Made by a program: the position numbers and the translations under genes | Shown here: positions 1 to 8,959 of the stretch, in pieces | How the letters are laid out: each line of letters begins with the position of its first letter | Position numbering within the stretch: the stretch's first letter is position 1 | Assembly (NCBI GenBank): GCA_964621905.1 | Contig: CAZUNG010000006.1 | Span: 1-64,000, forward strand | Origin: Ruminococcus_G sp964621905 | GTDB lineage: Bacteria; Bacillota; Clostridia; Lachnospirales; Lachnospiraceae | Direction of reading: 5' to 3' | Length of the DNA: 64,000 nt | Notes under the pieces: model-generated | What the model was told of the DNA's origin: nothing | What the model saw: the letters and a program-made list of their open reading frames with translations, nothing else | Database searches by the model: none

Positions 1-1
1 G

Positions 2-931
2 CCGGAGCGGATCCCGAAGATCCGCAAGATGATCCTGTCCGACACCCCGGAGGCGAGGGAGGCGGCGCTCTCGGAGCTGATCCCGTTCCAGAAAGGCGAC
101 TTCAAGGCGATGTACGAGGCGCTGGAGGGGAGGCCGATGACGGTGCGCTACCTGGACCCGCCGCTGCATGAGTTTGTGCCGACATCGCCGGAGGACATCG
201 AGGCGCTGGCGGCAGAGATGGGCCTGAGTGCAGAGGAGGTGCGTGAGAAATGCGACGACCTGCACGAGTTCAACCCGATGATGGGGCACCGCGGCTGCCG
301 CCTGCCGGTGACATACCCGGAGATCGCACGGATGCAGACCCGCGCGGTGATGGAGGCTGCCATCGAGGTGAAGGCGGAACAGGGCTATGACATCGTGCCG
401 GAGATCATGATCCCGCTGGTGGGTGAGAAGAAAGAGCTGAAGTTCGTCAAGGACATCGTGGTGGAGACGGCGGAGAAAGTAAAGGAAGAGAAGGGATCGG
501 ACATCGCGTACCATATCGGGACGATGATCGAGATCCCGCGTGCGGCGCTGCTGGCGGACGAGATCGCGGAGGAAGCGGAGTTCTTCTCGTTCGGAACGAA
601 CGACCTGACGCAGATGACGTTCGGGTTCTCGCGGGATGACGCCGGGAAGTTCCTGGACGCCTACTATAAGGCAAAGATCTACGAGTCTGACCCGTTCGCC
701 CGCCTGGACCTAAACGGGGTGGGCCAGCTGGTGGAGATGGCGGCCGGGAAGGGCAGGAAGACGCGCCCTGGGATCAAGCTTGGCATCTGTGGGGAACATG
801 GAGGGGACCCGAGTTCGGTGGAATTCTGCCAGAAGGTGGGCCTGGACTATGTATCCTGCAGCCCGTACCGCGTACCGATTGCACGGCTTGCGGCAGCACA
901 GGCAGCGATCAGGGGACAGGGAAAAAAATAA
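2..931 (+). CDS. ppdK: Pyruvate, phosphate dikinase, C-terminal part (5' end outside window)
   Basis: Interconverts pyruvate, ATP and Pi with PEP, AMP and PPi in the cytoplasm; in anaerobes it often runs in glycolysis. The reading frame is open from base 2, so the gene starts upstream of the window; about 309 residues of a family protein of roughly 870 are visible. They cover the PEP/pyruvate-binding TIM barrel, with the PEP-utilising signature around FFSFGTNDLTQMT and the catalytic Cys in GICGEHGG near the end. The C-terminus (AAAQAAI, then a short basic tail) is normal, so this end is intact. Its base composition is much richer in G+C, especially at third codon positions, than that of the next gene. 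No clear terminator follows it. Confidence 0.95.
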   Translation, partial: PERIPKIRKMILSDTPEAREAALSELIPFQKGDFKAMYEALEGRPMTVRYLDPPLHEFVPTSPEDIEALAAEMGLSAEEVREKCDDLHEFNPMMGHRGCRLPVTYPEIARMQTRAVMEAAIEVKAEQGYDIVPEIMIPLVGEKKELKFVKDIVVETAEKVKEEKGSDIAYHIGTMIEIPRAALLADEIAEEAEFFSFGTNDLTQMTFGFSRDDAGKFLDAYYKAKIYESDPFARLDLNGVGQLVEMAAGKGRKTRPGIKLGICGEHGGDPSSVEFCQKVGLDYVSCSPYRVPIARLAAAQAAIRGQGKK

Positions 932-964
932 TTTATTAGGTATTGTAATTTGTGTCTGCATTGA

Positions 965-994
965 TTGACAGTTCATCATTCCAAATGCTATGAT
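965..994 (+). promoter_or_regulatory. Promoter of the ROK-family gene
   Basis: TTGACA at 965-970 and TATGAT at 989-994 are separated by 18 bases, about 40 bases before the start codon at 1034. This is a near-consensus housekeeping sigma promoter placed after the ppdK stop. Confidence 0.6.
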
Positions 995-1033
995 AAACGA
1001 TATAAGATGCCTTGATGAAACGGGGAAAATACA

Positions 1034-2125
1034 ATGCTGACAATGCGAAATGATATAACCAAAGTAAAAGAAATTAATACAGAATTTATTAAATCAGCGC
1101 TAAAAAGTCTGGGGATGGCGACGAAGGCACAGATTGCCGATACCACAGGGATCAGTGTGGCAACCTGCGGAAAGATTCTAAATGAATTATGTACAACGGG
1201 GGAAGTGCAGGAAGCGGAGATAACATCGGGCGGATATGGACGTCCTGCAAAATCTTATGTCTACAATGGTGATTATGCGATGGTTGCCTGCCTCTACGTG
1301 GAGACGGATTGTAGTAAAATAAAGCTTTCCGCGATGGTCAGCAATCTGCTGGGTGAGGTGCAGGAAGAGTATGTCAAAGAGATTGAGGAAGTGACCTCCG
1401 GGACCATCGAAGATGCACTTGCAGAGCTTGCTGAGAAGTACGACAAATTGAGAGCGGCAGCAGTTGGTATACCGGGTTATATAACCGGGGACAGAATTGG
1501 TCTGTGTAATTTTGCAAATCTGATCGGAGTGCCGCTGCAGAAGATACTGCAGGAAAAATTTCCGGATATTCGGACTTTAGTGGAAAATGATATGAATGCT
1601 GCGGCGTTCGGTTTTTATCAGAATAACAGCAGGATTGAAAATGATACGATCGCGTTCGTATATTCACCGCTGGAACCGTTGACCGGGATGGATAAACAAG
1701 ATACAAAAATACTCAGTAATGAGCAGAAGAGATTACTGAATATCGGCGTTGATTTTGGTGCAGGCTTCGTATCAGGGGGGCGGATTCTTCGAGGGGCAAC
1801 TGGTTTTGCAGGTGAAGTGGCATTTCTTCCAGCGCCTCATCTGGAGAATCTGAATTCTGCAGAAAACAGACTGAAAATGGCAGCGCATATTATCGAATCT
1901 ATTGTACCGATTCTGAATCCGGGAACCGTGGCGTTGGCAGGCGGTTTCTTTGACGCGGAAAACATTGAGGGAATTCAAAAACAGTGTCTGGAGCTGATCG
2001 AACCACAGCATATGCCGCATATTATTCTGAGAAGCGATATTCATGACGATTATGTCAATGGTCTTCTGAATCTTGCGCTGGCGGAATTGTCATGCAGCGT
2101 GGCGCTGGTTGAGCGTCAGTTTTAG
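1034..2125 (+). CDS. ROK-family transcriptional regulator (NagC/XylR type)
   Basis: Probable sugar-responsive DNA-binding regulator. Residues about 10-75 form a winged helix (TKAQIADTTGISVATCGKIL is the helix-turn-helix); the rest is a ROK/actin-like fold with GVDFGAGFVSGG as a phosphate-loop-like segment and ATGFAGEVAFLP near the usual zinc/sugar region. The typical cysteine-rich zinc motif of ROK kinases is not evident, which fits a regulator more than a kinase. The ATG at 1034 has a GGGGA site about 8 bases upstream; an ATG at 1043 is an alternative. Length 363 aa is normal. It is monocistronic between its own promoter and the hairpin at 2217-2259, and it may control the catabolic genes downstream (inference). 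Confidence 0.85.
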   Translation: MLTMRNDITKVKEINTEFIKSALKSLGMATKAQIADTTGISVATCGKILNELCTTGEVQEAEITSGGYGRPAKSYVYNGDYAMVACLYVETDCSKIKLSAMVSNLLGEVQEEYVKEIEEVTSGTIEDALAELAEKYDKLRAAAVGIPGYITGDRIGLCNFANLIGVPLQKILQEKFPDIRTLVENDMNAAAFGFYQNNSRIENDTIAFVYSPLEPLTGMDKQDTKILSNEQKRLLNIGVDFGAGFVSGGRILRGATGFAGEVAFLPAPHLENLNSAENRLKMAAHIIESIVPILNPGTVALAGGFFDAENIEGIQKQCLELIEPQHMPHIILRSDIHDDYVNGLLNLALAELSCSVALVERQF

Positions 2126-2216
2126 GGGGATCTGTTTAGCGTAAATCTATAATTGAAAAAAGGTGACAGAAGAGCACGAATATATTTAAGGGCAGATGAT
2201 AAAAAATAATTCAGCG

Positions 2217-2267
2217 GATGCCGTACAATGACTATCAATATAAGTTATTGTACGGCATCTGTTATTT
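2217..2267 (+). terminator. Rho-independent terminator after the ROK gene
   Basis: A perfect 13-base stem (2217-2229 with 2247-2259) with a 17-base loop is followed by TGTTATTT. It lies 92 bases after the ROK stop codon. Confidence 0.75.
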
Positions 2268-2383
2268 AAAAGCATTTGGAGACATGTTCAAAGGATGACC
2301 AAGCGGTTTTTGTTACTTTTACACAAAAAACCAGGAATGCTTTCGGCTGATTACACAGAAATACCTGGATTGCAGAAAAACAA

Positions 2384-2412
2384 TTGACAAATCAGGAATT
2401 CGGAACTATTAT
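2384..2412 (+). promoter_or_regulatory. Promoter of the glutamate dehydrogenase gene
   Basis: TTGACA (2384-2389), a 17-base spacer and TATTAT (2407-2412) form a near-perfect promoter. Transcription would start near 2420, giving an untranslated leader of about 150 bases. Confidence 0.75.
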
Positions 2413-2569
2413 GTAGATAATATATAAAAGATATTTTAAAAAGTAAAATCATAAGTAAATTAAAAATGATCTTATGATTGGCAGGATACGATCGGAGGGA
2501 GGAAAATCATAGGTCCTGTGTTCAGGTTAATGTGTTGAGTTGAAAGGTGAAAAAGTGAGGTAGAGCAAG
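2413..2569 (+). other. Long untranslated leader of the glutamate dehydrogenase gene with one hairpin
   Basis: The 2126-2569 gap holds the ROK terminator, the promoter and this leader. The leader contains a 9-base inverted repeat (2447-2455 with 2471-2479), and a GGAGGGAGG purine run sits near 2495-2505 far from any start codon. No small reading frame is convincing. I could not match it to a known riboswitch. Confidence 0.4.
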
Positions 2570-3829
2570 ATGGAAAAGTATAATCCGTTTGATAATGTGA
2601 TTGCGGTTGTGGAGAATGCGGCACAGAAACTGGGATATGAGCCGGCAGACTATGAGGCGCTGAAGTATCCGGAACGTGAACTCCAGGTTTCGATCCCGGT
2701 CAGGATGGATGATGGATCAATTCATGTATTTGAGGGTTACCGTGTTCAGCATTCGACGACGCGCGGCCCGGCAAAGGGCGGTATCCGTTTCCATCCGGCA
2801 GTCAACAAAGATGAGGTAAAAGCGCTGGCAGCCTGGATGACGTTTAAGTGTGCGGTGGTCAATATTCCGTACGGCGGAGCAAAAGGCGGCGTCGTGGTTG
2901 ACCCCAGGAAGTTGTCAAAATCAGAACTCCGCCATATGACGCGGCGTTTTACGGCGATGATCGCACCGATCATCGGACCGGATCAGGATATTCCGGCACC
3001 GGATGTGAATACAAATCCGGAGATCATGGGCTGGATCATGGATACCTATTCCATGCTGAAGGGACACAGCATGCCGGGTGTGGTTACCGGAAAACCTCTG
3101 GCGATCAACGGAATTCCGGGTCGTATGTCGGCGACCGGACGCGGCGTGATGTTTACGACAAAAAACATCCTGACAAAGATGGGGATTCCGTTTCAGGATG
3201 CCGAAATTGCAATTCAGGGCTTCGGTAATGTGGGCGGAACGGCTGCAAGGCTGCTCTACAAAGAAGGATTCAAAGTTGTCGCAGTCAGTGATGTGTCAGG
3301 AGGGCTGTACTGCAAAGACGGGCTGAACATATACGAACTTCTGGACTTTACTAAGAACAATCCGGATAAGCTGTTCGAGGATTATGAGGCGGAAGGGATT
3401 GTACATATTACAAATGCAGAAGTGCTGGCAACGGAATGTACTGTACTGATACCCGCGGCGATGGAGAACCAGATCAACGAGGAGACGGCGGATTCACTCA
3501 GATGCCGGATTGTGATCGAAGCGGCGAATGGGCCTACGAGCCTGGAAGGCGATGAGATACTCTCCAGGAGAGGGATCACAGTTGTTCCGGATATCCTTTG
3601 CAACGCCGGAGGTGTCGTCGTATCGTATCTGGAATGGGTGCAGAACCAGCAGGCGATCTACTGGGAGGAGACGGAGACAAACTCCAAACTGAAGCACGTC
3701 ATGGACCGTTCCTTTGAGGAAGTATGTGAAATGGCAGAAGATAAAAATGTAAGTTACCGCGAGGCTGCATATATGATCGCTATTCAGCGGGTAGTTGAGG
3801 CAAAGAAGATCCGTGGAGTATGGCCGTAA
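2570..3829 (+). CDS. Glutamate dehydrogenase (Glu/Leu/Phe/Val family, hexameric type)
   Basis: Oxidative deamination of glutamate to 2-oxoglutarate and ammonia, or the reverse. 419 aa is the usual length for the small hexameric enzymes. Substrate-binding lysine segments are clear: GPAKGGIRFHP and the active lysine in PYGGAKGGV; the catalytic Asp lies in PAPDVNTN. The Rossmann domain begins near residue 205 (IQGFGNVGGTAA). An acidic residue at the end of the second strand is not decisive, so the cofactor is not called, though the sequence looks like RocG/GudB-type NAD enzymes. The start has only a modest site (GTGAGGT). It lies upstream of an aldehyde dehydrogenase operon and could supply or collect amino groups for the aminotransferase encoded at 11.5 kb. 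Confidence 0.92.
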   Translation: MEKYNPFDNVIAVVENAAQKLGYEPADYEALKYPERELQVSIPVRMDDGSIHVFEGYRVQHSTTRGPAKGGIRFHPAVNKDEVKALAAWMTFKCAVVNIPYGGAKGGVVVDPRKLSKSELRHMTRRFTAMIAPIIGPDQDIPAPDVNTNPEIMGWIMDTYSMLKGHSMPGVVTGKPLAINGIPGRMSATGRGVMFTTKNILTKMGIPFQDAEIAIQGFGNVGGTAARLLYKEGFKVVAVSDVSGGLYCKDGLNIYELLDFTKNNPDKLFEDYEAEGIVHITNAEVLATECTVLIPAAMENQINEETADSLRCRIVIEAANGPTSLEGDEILSRRGITVVPDILCNAGGVVVSYLEWVQNQQAIYWEETETNSKLKHVMDRSFEEVCEMAEDKNVSYREAAYMIAIQRVVEAKKIRGVWP

Positions 3830-3944
3830 TATTTTGCCTAATTTTGATAGGATAAATAAAATATATAATTATAAAGAGAGTTAAAAGAAAGCTTTCATTC
3901 ATCGATGATCTAAGCTGCAGCAGATGCGGCGGAGGAGGAAAAAA

Positions 3945-5390
3945 ATGTATGTTCAGATTGGTGGAGAACACCTGGGAAGGGGATATGATATGTTACCAGT
4001 TTTTAATCCGATGACGGGAATCATCATCGACCATGTTCCGGCGCTGACGGATCAGGATATCGCACGTGCGGTGGATGCGGCAGTGGAAGGACAGAAGGAG
4101 TGGGCGGCGAAGCCTCAGACTGAGAGGAACCGGATCCTCAGAAAATTTGCAGAGATTGTGTTATCACGCAGGGAGGAGATCGGAGCGCTGCTTTGTTCGG
4201 AAAATGGAAAACGGATCGCGGAGGCGGAGGAGGAAGTTGATACGGTAGCCGCCCTGATCGAGAGTTACTGCGACAAGGCAAGTCATATCTACGGAAAATC
4301 TTTGCCGAACGGGACAGATGCAACGTCCTGCCACAATGACATTATCTTTACAAGATATGAACCACTCGGTGTGATCGCATGCCTGCTGCCGTTTAACTTT
4401 CCGGTAGAGCTGTGCGGACACAAGATCGCACCGGCTCTCGCGGCGGGAAACTCCGTGATCATCAAACCGCCTTCGGACTGTCCGCTGGCAATTATTAAGA
4501 TGGTCGAATGTCTGCATGAAGCGGGTGTTCCGAAGAAGGCTGCTCAGGTGGTGACCGGCCGGGGATCTGTCGTGGGTGATGCTCTGATCACGAATCCTAA
4601 AATTGCGGCGATCACTATGACAGGCGGCACCGAGACGGGGATACATATTGCCGGGATGGCCGCCCGCAACCTGACGAGATGCTATCTGGAGCTTGGCGGA
4701 AACGATGCTTTTGTGATTCTGGAGGATGCAGATATTGATCTGACGGTCGGACAGGCGTTGGAGAGCCGTATCAACAACGCCGGTCAGGTGTGCTGTGCAT
4801 CCAAACGGTATATCGTACACGAGTCGGTGGCAGAGGAATTTACGAAGAAGCTGGTAGCAGCTCTGGAAAAACTGAAGATCGGTGACCCGACGGACCGTTC
4901 AAACGATGTTGGCGGCATGATCTCAGAAGATGCGAGAAATGAAGTAGTTGATCAGATTCGCCACACGGTGAAGCAGGGTGCAAAACTTGTATACGGCGGT
5001 GAGGCATGGGGGAAAAACTTTATGTCACCGGCAGTACTGACGGGTGTCACCGGGGATATGGATGTGGCAAAAGATATGGAGATCTTCGGCTCCGTATTTC
5101 CGATTATCACATTCAAGACGATCGAAGAGGCAGCCGCACTTGTGAACAACTGTCCGTATGGACTGAACAGCGCCGTGTTTTCGAGAGATATGACAAAGGC
5201 GATCTCATTTGCGGAACATATTCAGGCGGGGAGTGCTGTCATCAACGGAGGCGGCAATTACCGCACGGCAGCGATGCCGTTCGGCGGATATAAGAAGAGC
5301 GGCATCGGAAGAGAGGGATCTTCGGAGACGCTGAAAGAATTTCTTCAGGAGAAATCTTATGTGTTAAAAGACGCAATGGGTCAATTTTAG
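3945..5390 (+). CDS. NAD(P)-dependent aldehyde dehydrogenase
   Basis: Oxidises an aldehyde to an acid in the cytoplasm. The chosen ATG (3945) follows a GGAGGAGG site by about 6 bases; an upstream in-frame ATG (3924) would add only a basic septapeptide and overlap that site. Family marks are visible: LPFNFPVEL, the cofactor segment TGGTETG, the general base Glu in LELGGND and the nucleophile Cys in NNAGQVCCASKR. At 481 aa it has the normal length and closes the family fold (PFGGYKKSGIGREG). It resembles the succinate-semialdehyde, glycolaldehyde and lactaldehyde dehydrogenase branch, but the substrate cannot be read. It is the first gene of a tightly spaced operon, 17 bases before the next start. 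Confidence 0.9.
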   Translation: MYVQIGGEHLGRGYDMLPVFNPMTGIIIDHVPALTDQDIARAVDAAVEGQKEWAAKPQTERNRILRKFAEIVLSRREEIGALLCSENGKRIAEAEEEVDTVAALIESYCDKASHIYGKSLPNGTDATSCHNDIIFTRYEPLGVIACLLPFNFPVELCGHKIAPALAAGNSVIIKPPSDCPLAIIKMVECLHEAGVPKKAAQVVTGRGSVVGDALITNPKIAAITMTGGTETGIHIAGMAARNLTRCYLELGGNDAFVILEDADIDLTVGQALESRINNAGQVCCASKRYIVHESVAEEFTKKLVAALEKLKIGDPTDRSNDVGGMISEDARNEVVDQIRHTVKQGAKLVYGGEAWGKNFMSPAVLTGVTGDMDVAKDMEIFGSVFPIITFKTIEEAAALVNNCPYGLNSAVFSRDMTKAISFAEHIQAGSAVINGGGNYRTAAMPFGGYKKSGIGREGSSETLKEFLQEKSYVLKDAMGQF

Positions 5391-5407
5391 GACGGGAGGT
5401 AACAGAT

Positions 5408-6286
5408 ATGATGAAAATTGGTCTGAATACAAATACATTTCCTGGTGAGACGCTGGATGTGCTGATACCGCTGGCAAAAGACTTCGGGATCCACCATCTG
5501 GAACTCTGGGGTTCGAATCTGGAGCCGAACGGGAAAGAACGTGTGAACTTCTACGCCTTCTCGGATAAAAACCTGAGAAAGGCAAAAGAACAGGCCGAGG
5601 CTGCAGGGATGACCGTGGGTGCTCTCTCCTCCGGGCTCGGGCTGGATACGCAGATGACGAGTGATCCGGAATTATTTTCACAGGAACTGGTGACGACAGT
5701 GGAGGCAGCGGCATTTTTTGGAGCAAAGGTTGTGAATCATTATTCCGATAAGATTCAGCCGGGACTCACACCGGAGATCGAACGGCTGCACCAGTACTTC
5801 GATGCCGCGGTAAAACGAGCAGAAGAACTCGGTGTCATCCTGGCACTGGAAAATGAAGCCGGAGATGCCAGCCGGACACCGGAAAATATGCTGAAGATCG
5901 TGGAATCCTTTGATTCCCCGAACTTTAAGACAAATTTCGATGCGACAAACTACTACCATGCATCCTGCGAGGCATTTCCTTATGCATACGAACTGCTGCA
6001 GAAGCATATCGCATACGTACATATCAAGAATGGAAGACTTTACCGGCCGGGCGGTTTCTGCCCGGATACGAAATGGTTCGGCGGGGCGATGACGTGTGAG
6101 CCGGGGACGATCTACTACTGTGAAGCCAAGGACGGTGTTGTGAATATTGACGGTCTGGTACACAGGCTGGCACAGGACGGATATCAGGGTATGTGTACCC
6201 TGGAGCCGCACACGACGCGGGAAAATGCCATCCGTGCGATTCACGGTGAGGTTCGTTACCTCAGGGCGACTGATTTATTCGAATGA
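5408..6286 (+). CDS. Sugar phosphate isomerase/epimerase-like TIM-barrel protein
   Basis: A 292 aa protein of the xylose isomerase-like AP-endonuclease-2 fold. It opens with MKIGLNTNTFPGE, a first beta strand typical of the family. Likely metal ligands are the Glu in LALENEAGD, the Asp in NFKTNFDATN, the His in YVHIKNGR and the Glu in CTLEPHTT. Relatives include ketose 3-epimerases, hydroxypyruvate isomerase and inosose dehydratase; the exact reaction cannot be chosen. The ribosome binding site GGGAGGT stands 8 bases before 5408; a second ATG follows directly. It is in the operon between the aldehyde dehydrogenase and the cobalamin protein. Confidence 0.8.
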   Translation: MMKIGLNTNTFPGETLDVLIPLAKDFGIHHLELWGSNLEPNGKERVNFYAFSDKNLRKAKEQAEAAGMTVGALSSGLGLDTQMTSDPELFSQELVTTVEAAAFFGAKVVNHYSDKIQPGLTPEIERLHQYFDAAVKRAEELGVILALENEAGDASRTPENMLKIVESFDSPNFKTNFDATNYYHASCEAFPYAYELLQKHIAYVHIKNGRLYRPGGFCPDTKWFGGAMTCEPGTIYYCEAKDGVVNIDGLVHRLAQDGYQGMCTLEPHTTRENAIRAIHGEVRYLRATDLFE

Positions 6287-6307
6287 TACGAAAAGGGGTG
6301 TGAAGGA

Positions 6308-8065
6308 ATGGACGTGGCAACGTTAGAATATATCCGCGGGTTAAAGCCGGCTCCTCACGCGGACGGACGTGAGCTGGTGAAAAAAGGAATCGAGATTGGA
6401 AACAGTTTTGAGGCACCGCTCACCTGGTATGAGGGCTATGCGAATCATATGGAATTTAAAAAGGCGTGTCAGCGGGAAGGCAGGATCTACTGGTGTCTGC
6501 TGATGGGACTTGCGACGCTTGCGGACGAGGTAGATGCTGTTAAACAGATTTATGAATTCCAGGAGCGGACCGGATTTAAGCTTGGATCCATGCTGCACAT
6601 CCCAAGCGGAAATGTGGCACTGCCGAAAGAATACAGGGAAAATGCTCCCAAGACCACAAGTTTTATGCTGGAGAGCCTGGAGGACTGGATGGCACTCAGG
6701 AATGCGGCACCGATCGATATCAGCCTGAACGACCACCATCTGGTCTGCCCGAATTCTATCGAGACGACGGTGAATGCACTGAAAGCAGGGGCGGTCCGGG
6801 TCGGTTCTTTCGGACAGTTCCTGTGGGACTACCCGGGATTTACGGACGATGTGAAGCGCTATTCGGATATGGTCACTTCCCTCGGGATCATGGCAAGCAA
6901 ACGGGATGATATGTTTGCGGTGGAGACATATCTGGACGACAGCTTCCCCGGGTATTTCATGGATTGTGCTTCGTACGTGGGCTATGCGCTGCTTGAGCAT
7001 TATATCTGTACGAAACTGTGCGGTGCGAGATACGTGATCTCTTTCGGCGGACTTCTGAGCGAGGGGAACACAAGAATCGCCGTGGCACTGGCACTGCATG
7101 AACTGATGAGCACGGAGGAACAGCCGGTGCTCACCTATATCAACGGATCCACCAATATGCAGTGGGATCATGACATCCACGGCAACTACGGGTTTGCGGC
7201 GCAGGAGATGCTGCTGGAAATCTGTGCTGAGAAAAAGTTTCACATGGCGCTTGCTATTAACCCGGTGTCGATCACGGAAAAGATTGCCGTGCCGACGCTG
7301 CAGGAGCTGCTGGATATCTACAGCTGCGGCAAGCGCGTGGAAGAAAAAGCGGATGAGTGGATGCCGCTGATCGATTGGACACCGATCATCGAGATGAAGG
7401 ATGTGATGGTGAAGGAGGCGAAGACATATTTCCACAATGCCATGTCGGCGTTTAAAGAGGCTGGCATTGATACGGAAGACCCGCTGGAAATGCTGCTGCT
7501 GCTGAAAAAATTCGCACCGCAGAAGCTGGAAAAGGCATTTCATTCCTCTACGGTAAACGGACAGAATGAAGAAGTCATTCCTTTTTACCCCACAGTTCTC
7601 GGACGTCAGACGAATGAGATGCGTGATGAGATCATACAGGAGCTGAAGGAAGAAGGACTTGCCGGAAGCCTTGCCGGGAAAAAGATTGTAATCGCATCAG
7701 GTGACGCACATGCGTACGGTCTGCAGCTGGTAGACGGAGTGCTGCGTGAGATGGGGGCTGTTACGATTAACATCGGAGTGGATATGGATCCGATTGATCT
7801 GCTGGATGCGGCGGATGAAGACGGGACACCATACGTGGGCGTCAGCTGCCATAACGGTCAGGCACTGGATTACGGAAAACAGCTGCTCGATCTCGCCCGT
7901 GAGAGGGGAAGAGAGTACATCTTTTTCATGGGCGGAAAACTGAATACCATCTTGCCGGGAGATGCGGAGCCGACAGAAGTCGGGCCGATGCTCTGTGATA
8001 TGGGAATACAGGGAGACAATGACATAAAAACAACGGTTGTGCTGATCAAGAATCACAGCCGATAG
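6308..8065 (+). CDS. Cobalamin-dependent mutase-like protein with C-terminal B12-binding domain
   Basis: A 585 aa protein of two parts. Residues about 455-575 form a B12-binding domain: Asp466-x-His468-x-x-Gly471 matches the DxHxxG motif whose His ligates cobalt, followed by INIGV, VSCHNGQ and the FFMGG loop in the order seen in the glutamate mutase S subunit. Residues 1-430 look like a large TIM barrel; scattered segments recall the glutamate mutase E subunit, but the match is weak and is my inference. So it may be a single-chain carbon-skeleton mutase or aminomutase, or a corrinoid sensor or carrier. It lies between isomerase and aldolase genes in one operon, with a PLP aminotransferase and glutamate dehydrogenase nearby. 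AAAAGGGG precedes the ATG. Confidence 0.7.
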   Translation: MDVATLEYIRGLKPAPHADGRELVKKGIEIGNSFEAPLTWYEGYANHMEFKKACQREGRIYWCLLMGLATLADEVDAVKQIYEFQERTGFKLGSMLHIPSGNVALPKEYRENAPKTTSFMLESLEDWMALRNAAPIDISLNDHHLVCPNSIETTVNALKAGAVRVGSFGQFLWDYPGFTDDVKRYSDMVTSLGIMASKRDDMFAVETYLDDSFPGYFMDCASYVGYALLEHYICTKLCGARYVISFGGLLSEGNTRIAVALALHELMSTEEQPVLTYINGSTNMQWDHDIHGNYGFAAQEMLLEICAEKKFHMALAINPVSITEKIAVPTLQELLDIYSCGKRVEEKADEWMPLIDWTPIIEMKDVMVKEAKTYFHNAMSAFKEAGIDTEDPLEMLLLLKKFAPQKLEKAFHSSTVNGQNEEVIPFYPTVLGRQTNEMRDEIIQELKEEGLAGSLAGKKIVIASGDAHAYGLQLVDGVLREMGAVTINIGVDMDPIDLLDAADEDGTPYVGVSCHNGQALDYGKQLLDLARERGREYIFFMGGKLNTILPGDAEPTEVGPMLCDMGIQGDNDIKTTVVLIKNHSR

Positions 8066-8083
8066 AGAAGGAGTGTGTGGAAA

Positions 8084-8959
8084 ATGTTGGCTTCACCTAA
8101 AGTAATGATGGCGGATGCACAGAAAAAAGGATACGCGGTACCGGCATTTAACTATTATAACCTGGATGTGCTGTTCGCTGTACTGGAAGCAGCTGAGGAG
8201 GAGGATGCGCCTGTGATTGTACAGCCGTACAGTGCATACGTTCCATTCCTGCACCATGAGGTTCTGGCAAAGGCGAGTCTGGAGGCGATTGCGCAGAGCA
8301 GGACGTGTGCATACCTGCATCTGGATCATGCGACGGACTATGAGCTGATCATGCGCTGCATCGGCAGCGACTATACTTCTGTGATGGTGGACGGATCGGC
8401 ACTGCCTCTGGATGAAAACATTGCGCTGACAAAATCAGTGGTAAAGGTGGCGAAATCAGCCGGAATCTATACAGAAGCGGAACTGGGAAGAATCTTCCGG
8501 GTCGGAGTGGATGATGACCAGATGGATGACGGTGACGAGACCGCCAGAGTAGAAGACTGTGTGCGTATGGTTGAAGAGACGGGAGTATGTTCTCTGGCTC
8601 CGGCAGTCGGGACGGCGCACGGGGTCTACACGAAGCCGCCGAAGATCAACTTTGAGCGTATCAGGGAGATCAGGGAAGCTGTGGATGTGCCGCTGGTACT
8701 GCATGGCGGTTCCGGAACACCGGATGAGATGATCCGCGAGGCGATCTCCTGCGGAATCAGCAAGATTAATGTGGGCACGGAACTGAAGTATGCGTGGTCC
8801 GGCGCTATGAAGGAAATGTTTAATAAAGGTGAAAAAGAACCAAGAGTATGTTCGGCGTATGCCCGTGAACAGGTGAAGGAGGTAGCGAAGAAGAAACTGC
8901 GCCTGTTCGGAACAAGCGGACATCACCGTGACATTGTGGAACAGGGAGGGCTGTTATGA
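8084..8959 (+). CDS. Class II (zinc) fructose/tagatose-bisphosphate aldolase-family protein
   Basis: Reversible aldol cleavage of a ketose phosphate, usually giving dihydroxyacetone phosphate and an aldehyde. The family order is clear: PAFNYYNLD near the N-terminus, the zinc and catalytic residues in HLDHATD, the Glu in TEAELGR, the zinc His in GTAHGVY and LHGGSGTP, then KINVGTEL. The 291 aa length fits GatY/KbaY/FbaA relatives. I chose ATG 8084, 10 bases after GAAGGAG; GTG 8075 would be too close to that site. Its stop overlaps the next start (ATGA at 8956-8959). With the kinase and dehydrogenase of the same operon it suggests a ketose-phosphate route, whose product aldehyde could go to the dehydrogenase at 3945. 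Confidence 0.9.
   Translation: MLASPKVMMADAQKKGYAVPAFNYYNLDVLFAVLEAAEEEDAPVIVQPYSAYVPFLHHEVLAKASLEAIAQSRTCAYLHLDHATDYELIMRCIGSDYTSVMVDGSALPLDENIALTKSVVKVAKSAGIYTEAELGRIFRVGVDDDQMDDGDETARVEDCVRMVEETGVCSLAPAVGTAHGVYTKPPKINFERIREIREAVDVPLVLHGGSGTPDEMIREAISCGISKINVGTELKYAWSGAMKEMFNKGEKEPRVCSAYAREQVKEVAKKKLRLFGTSGHHRDIVEQGGLL

Noticed and set aside
6341..7543. 400-codon open frame on the minus strand
   Set aside because: It lies wholly opposite the cobalamin protein gene, has no ribosome site, and its protein is rich in His, Arg and Cys as expected of an antisense shadow.
6308..8065. Naming the protein glutamate mutase or methionine synthase
   Set aside because: The B12 domain is convincing but the barrel is only loosely similar to the mutase E subunit, and zinc/homocysteine motifs of methionine synthase are absent.
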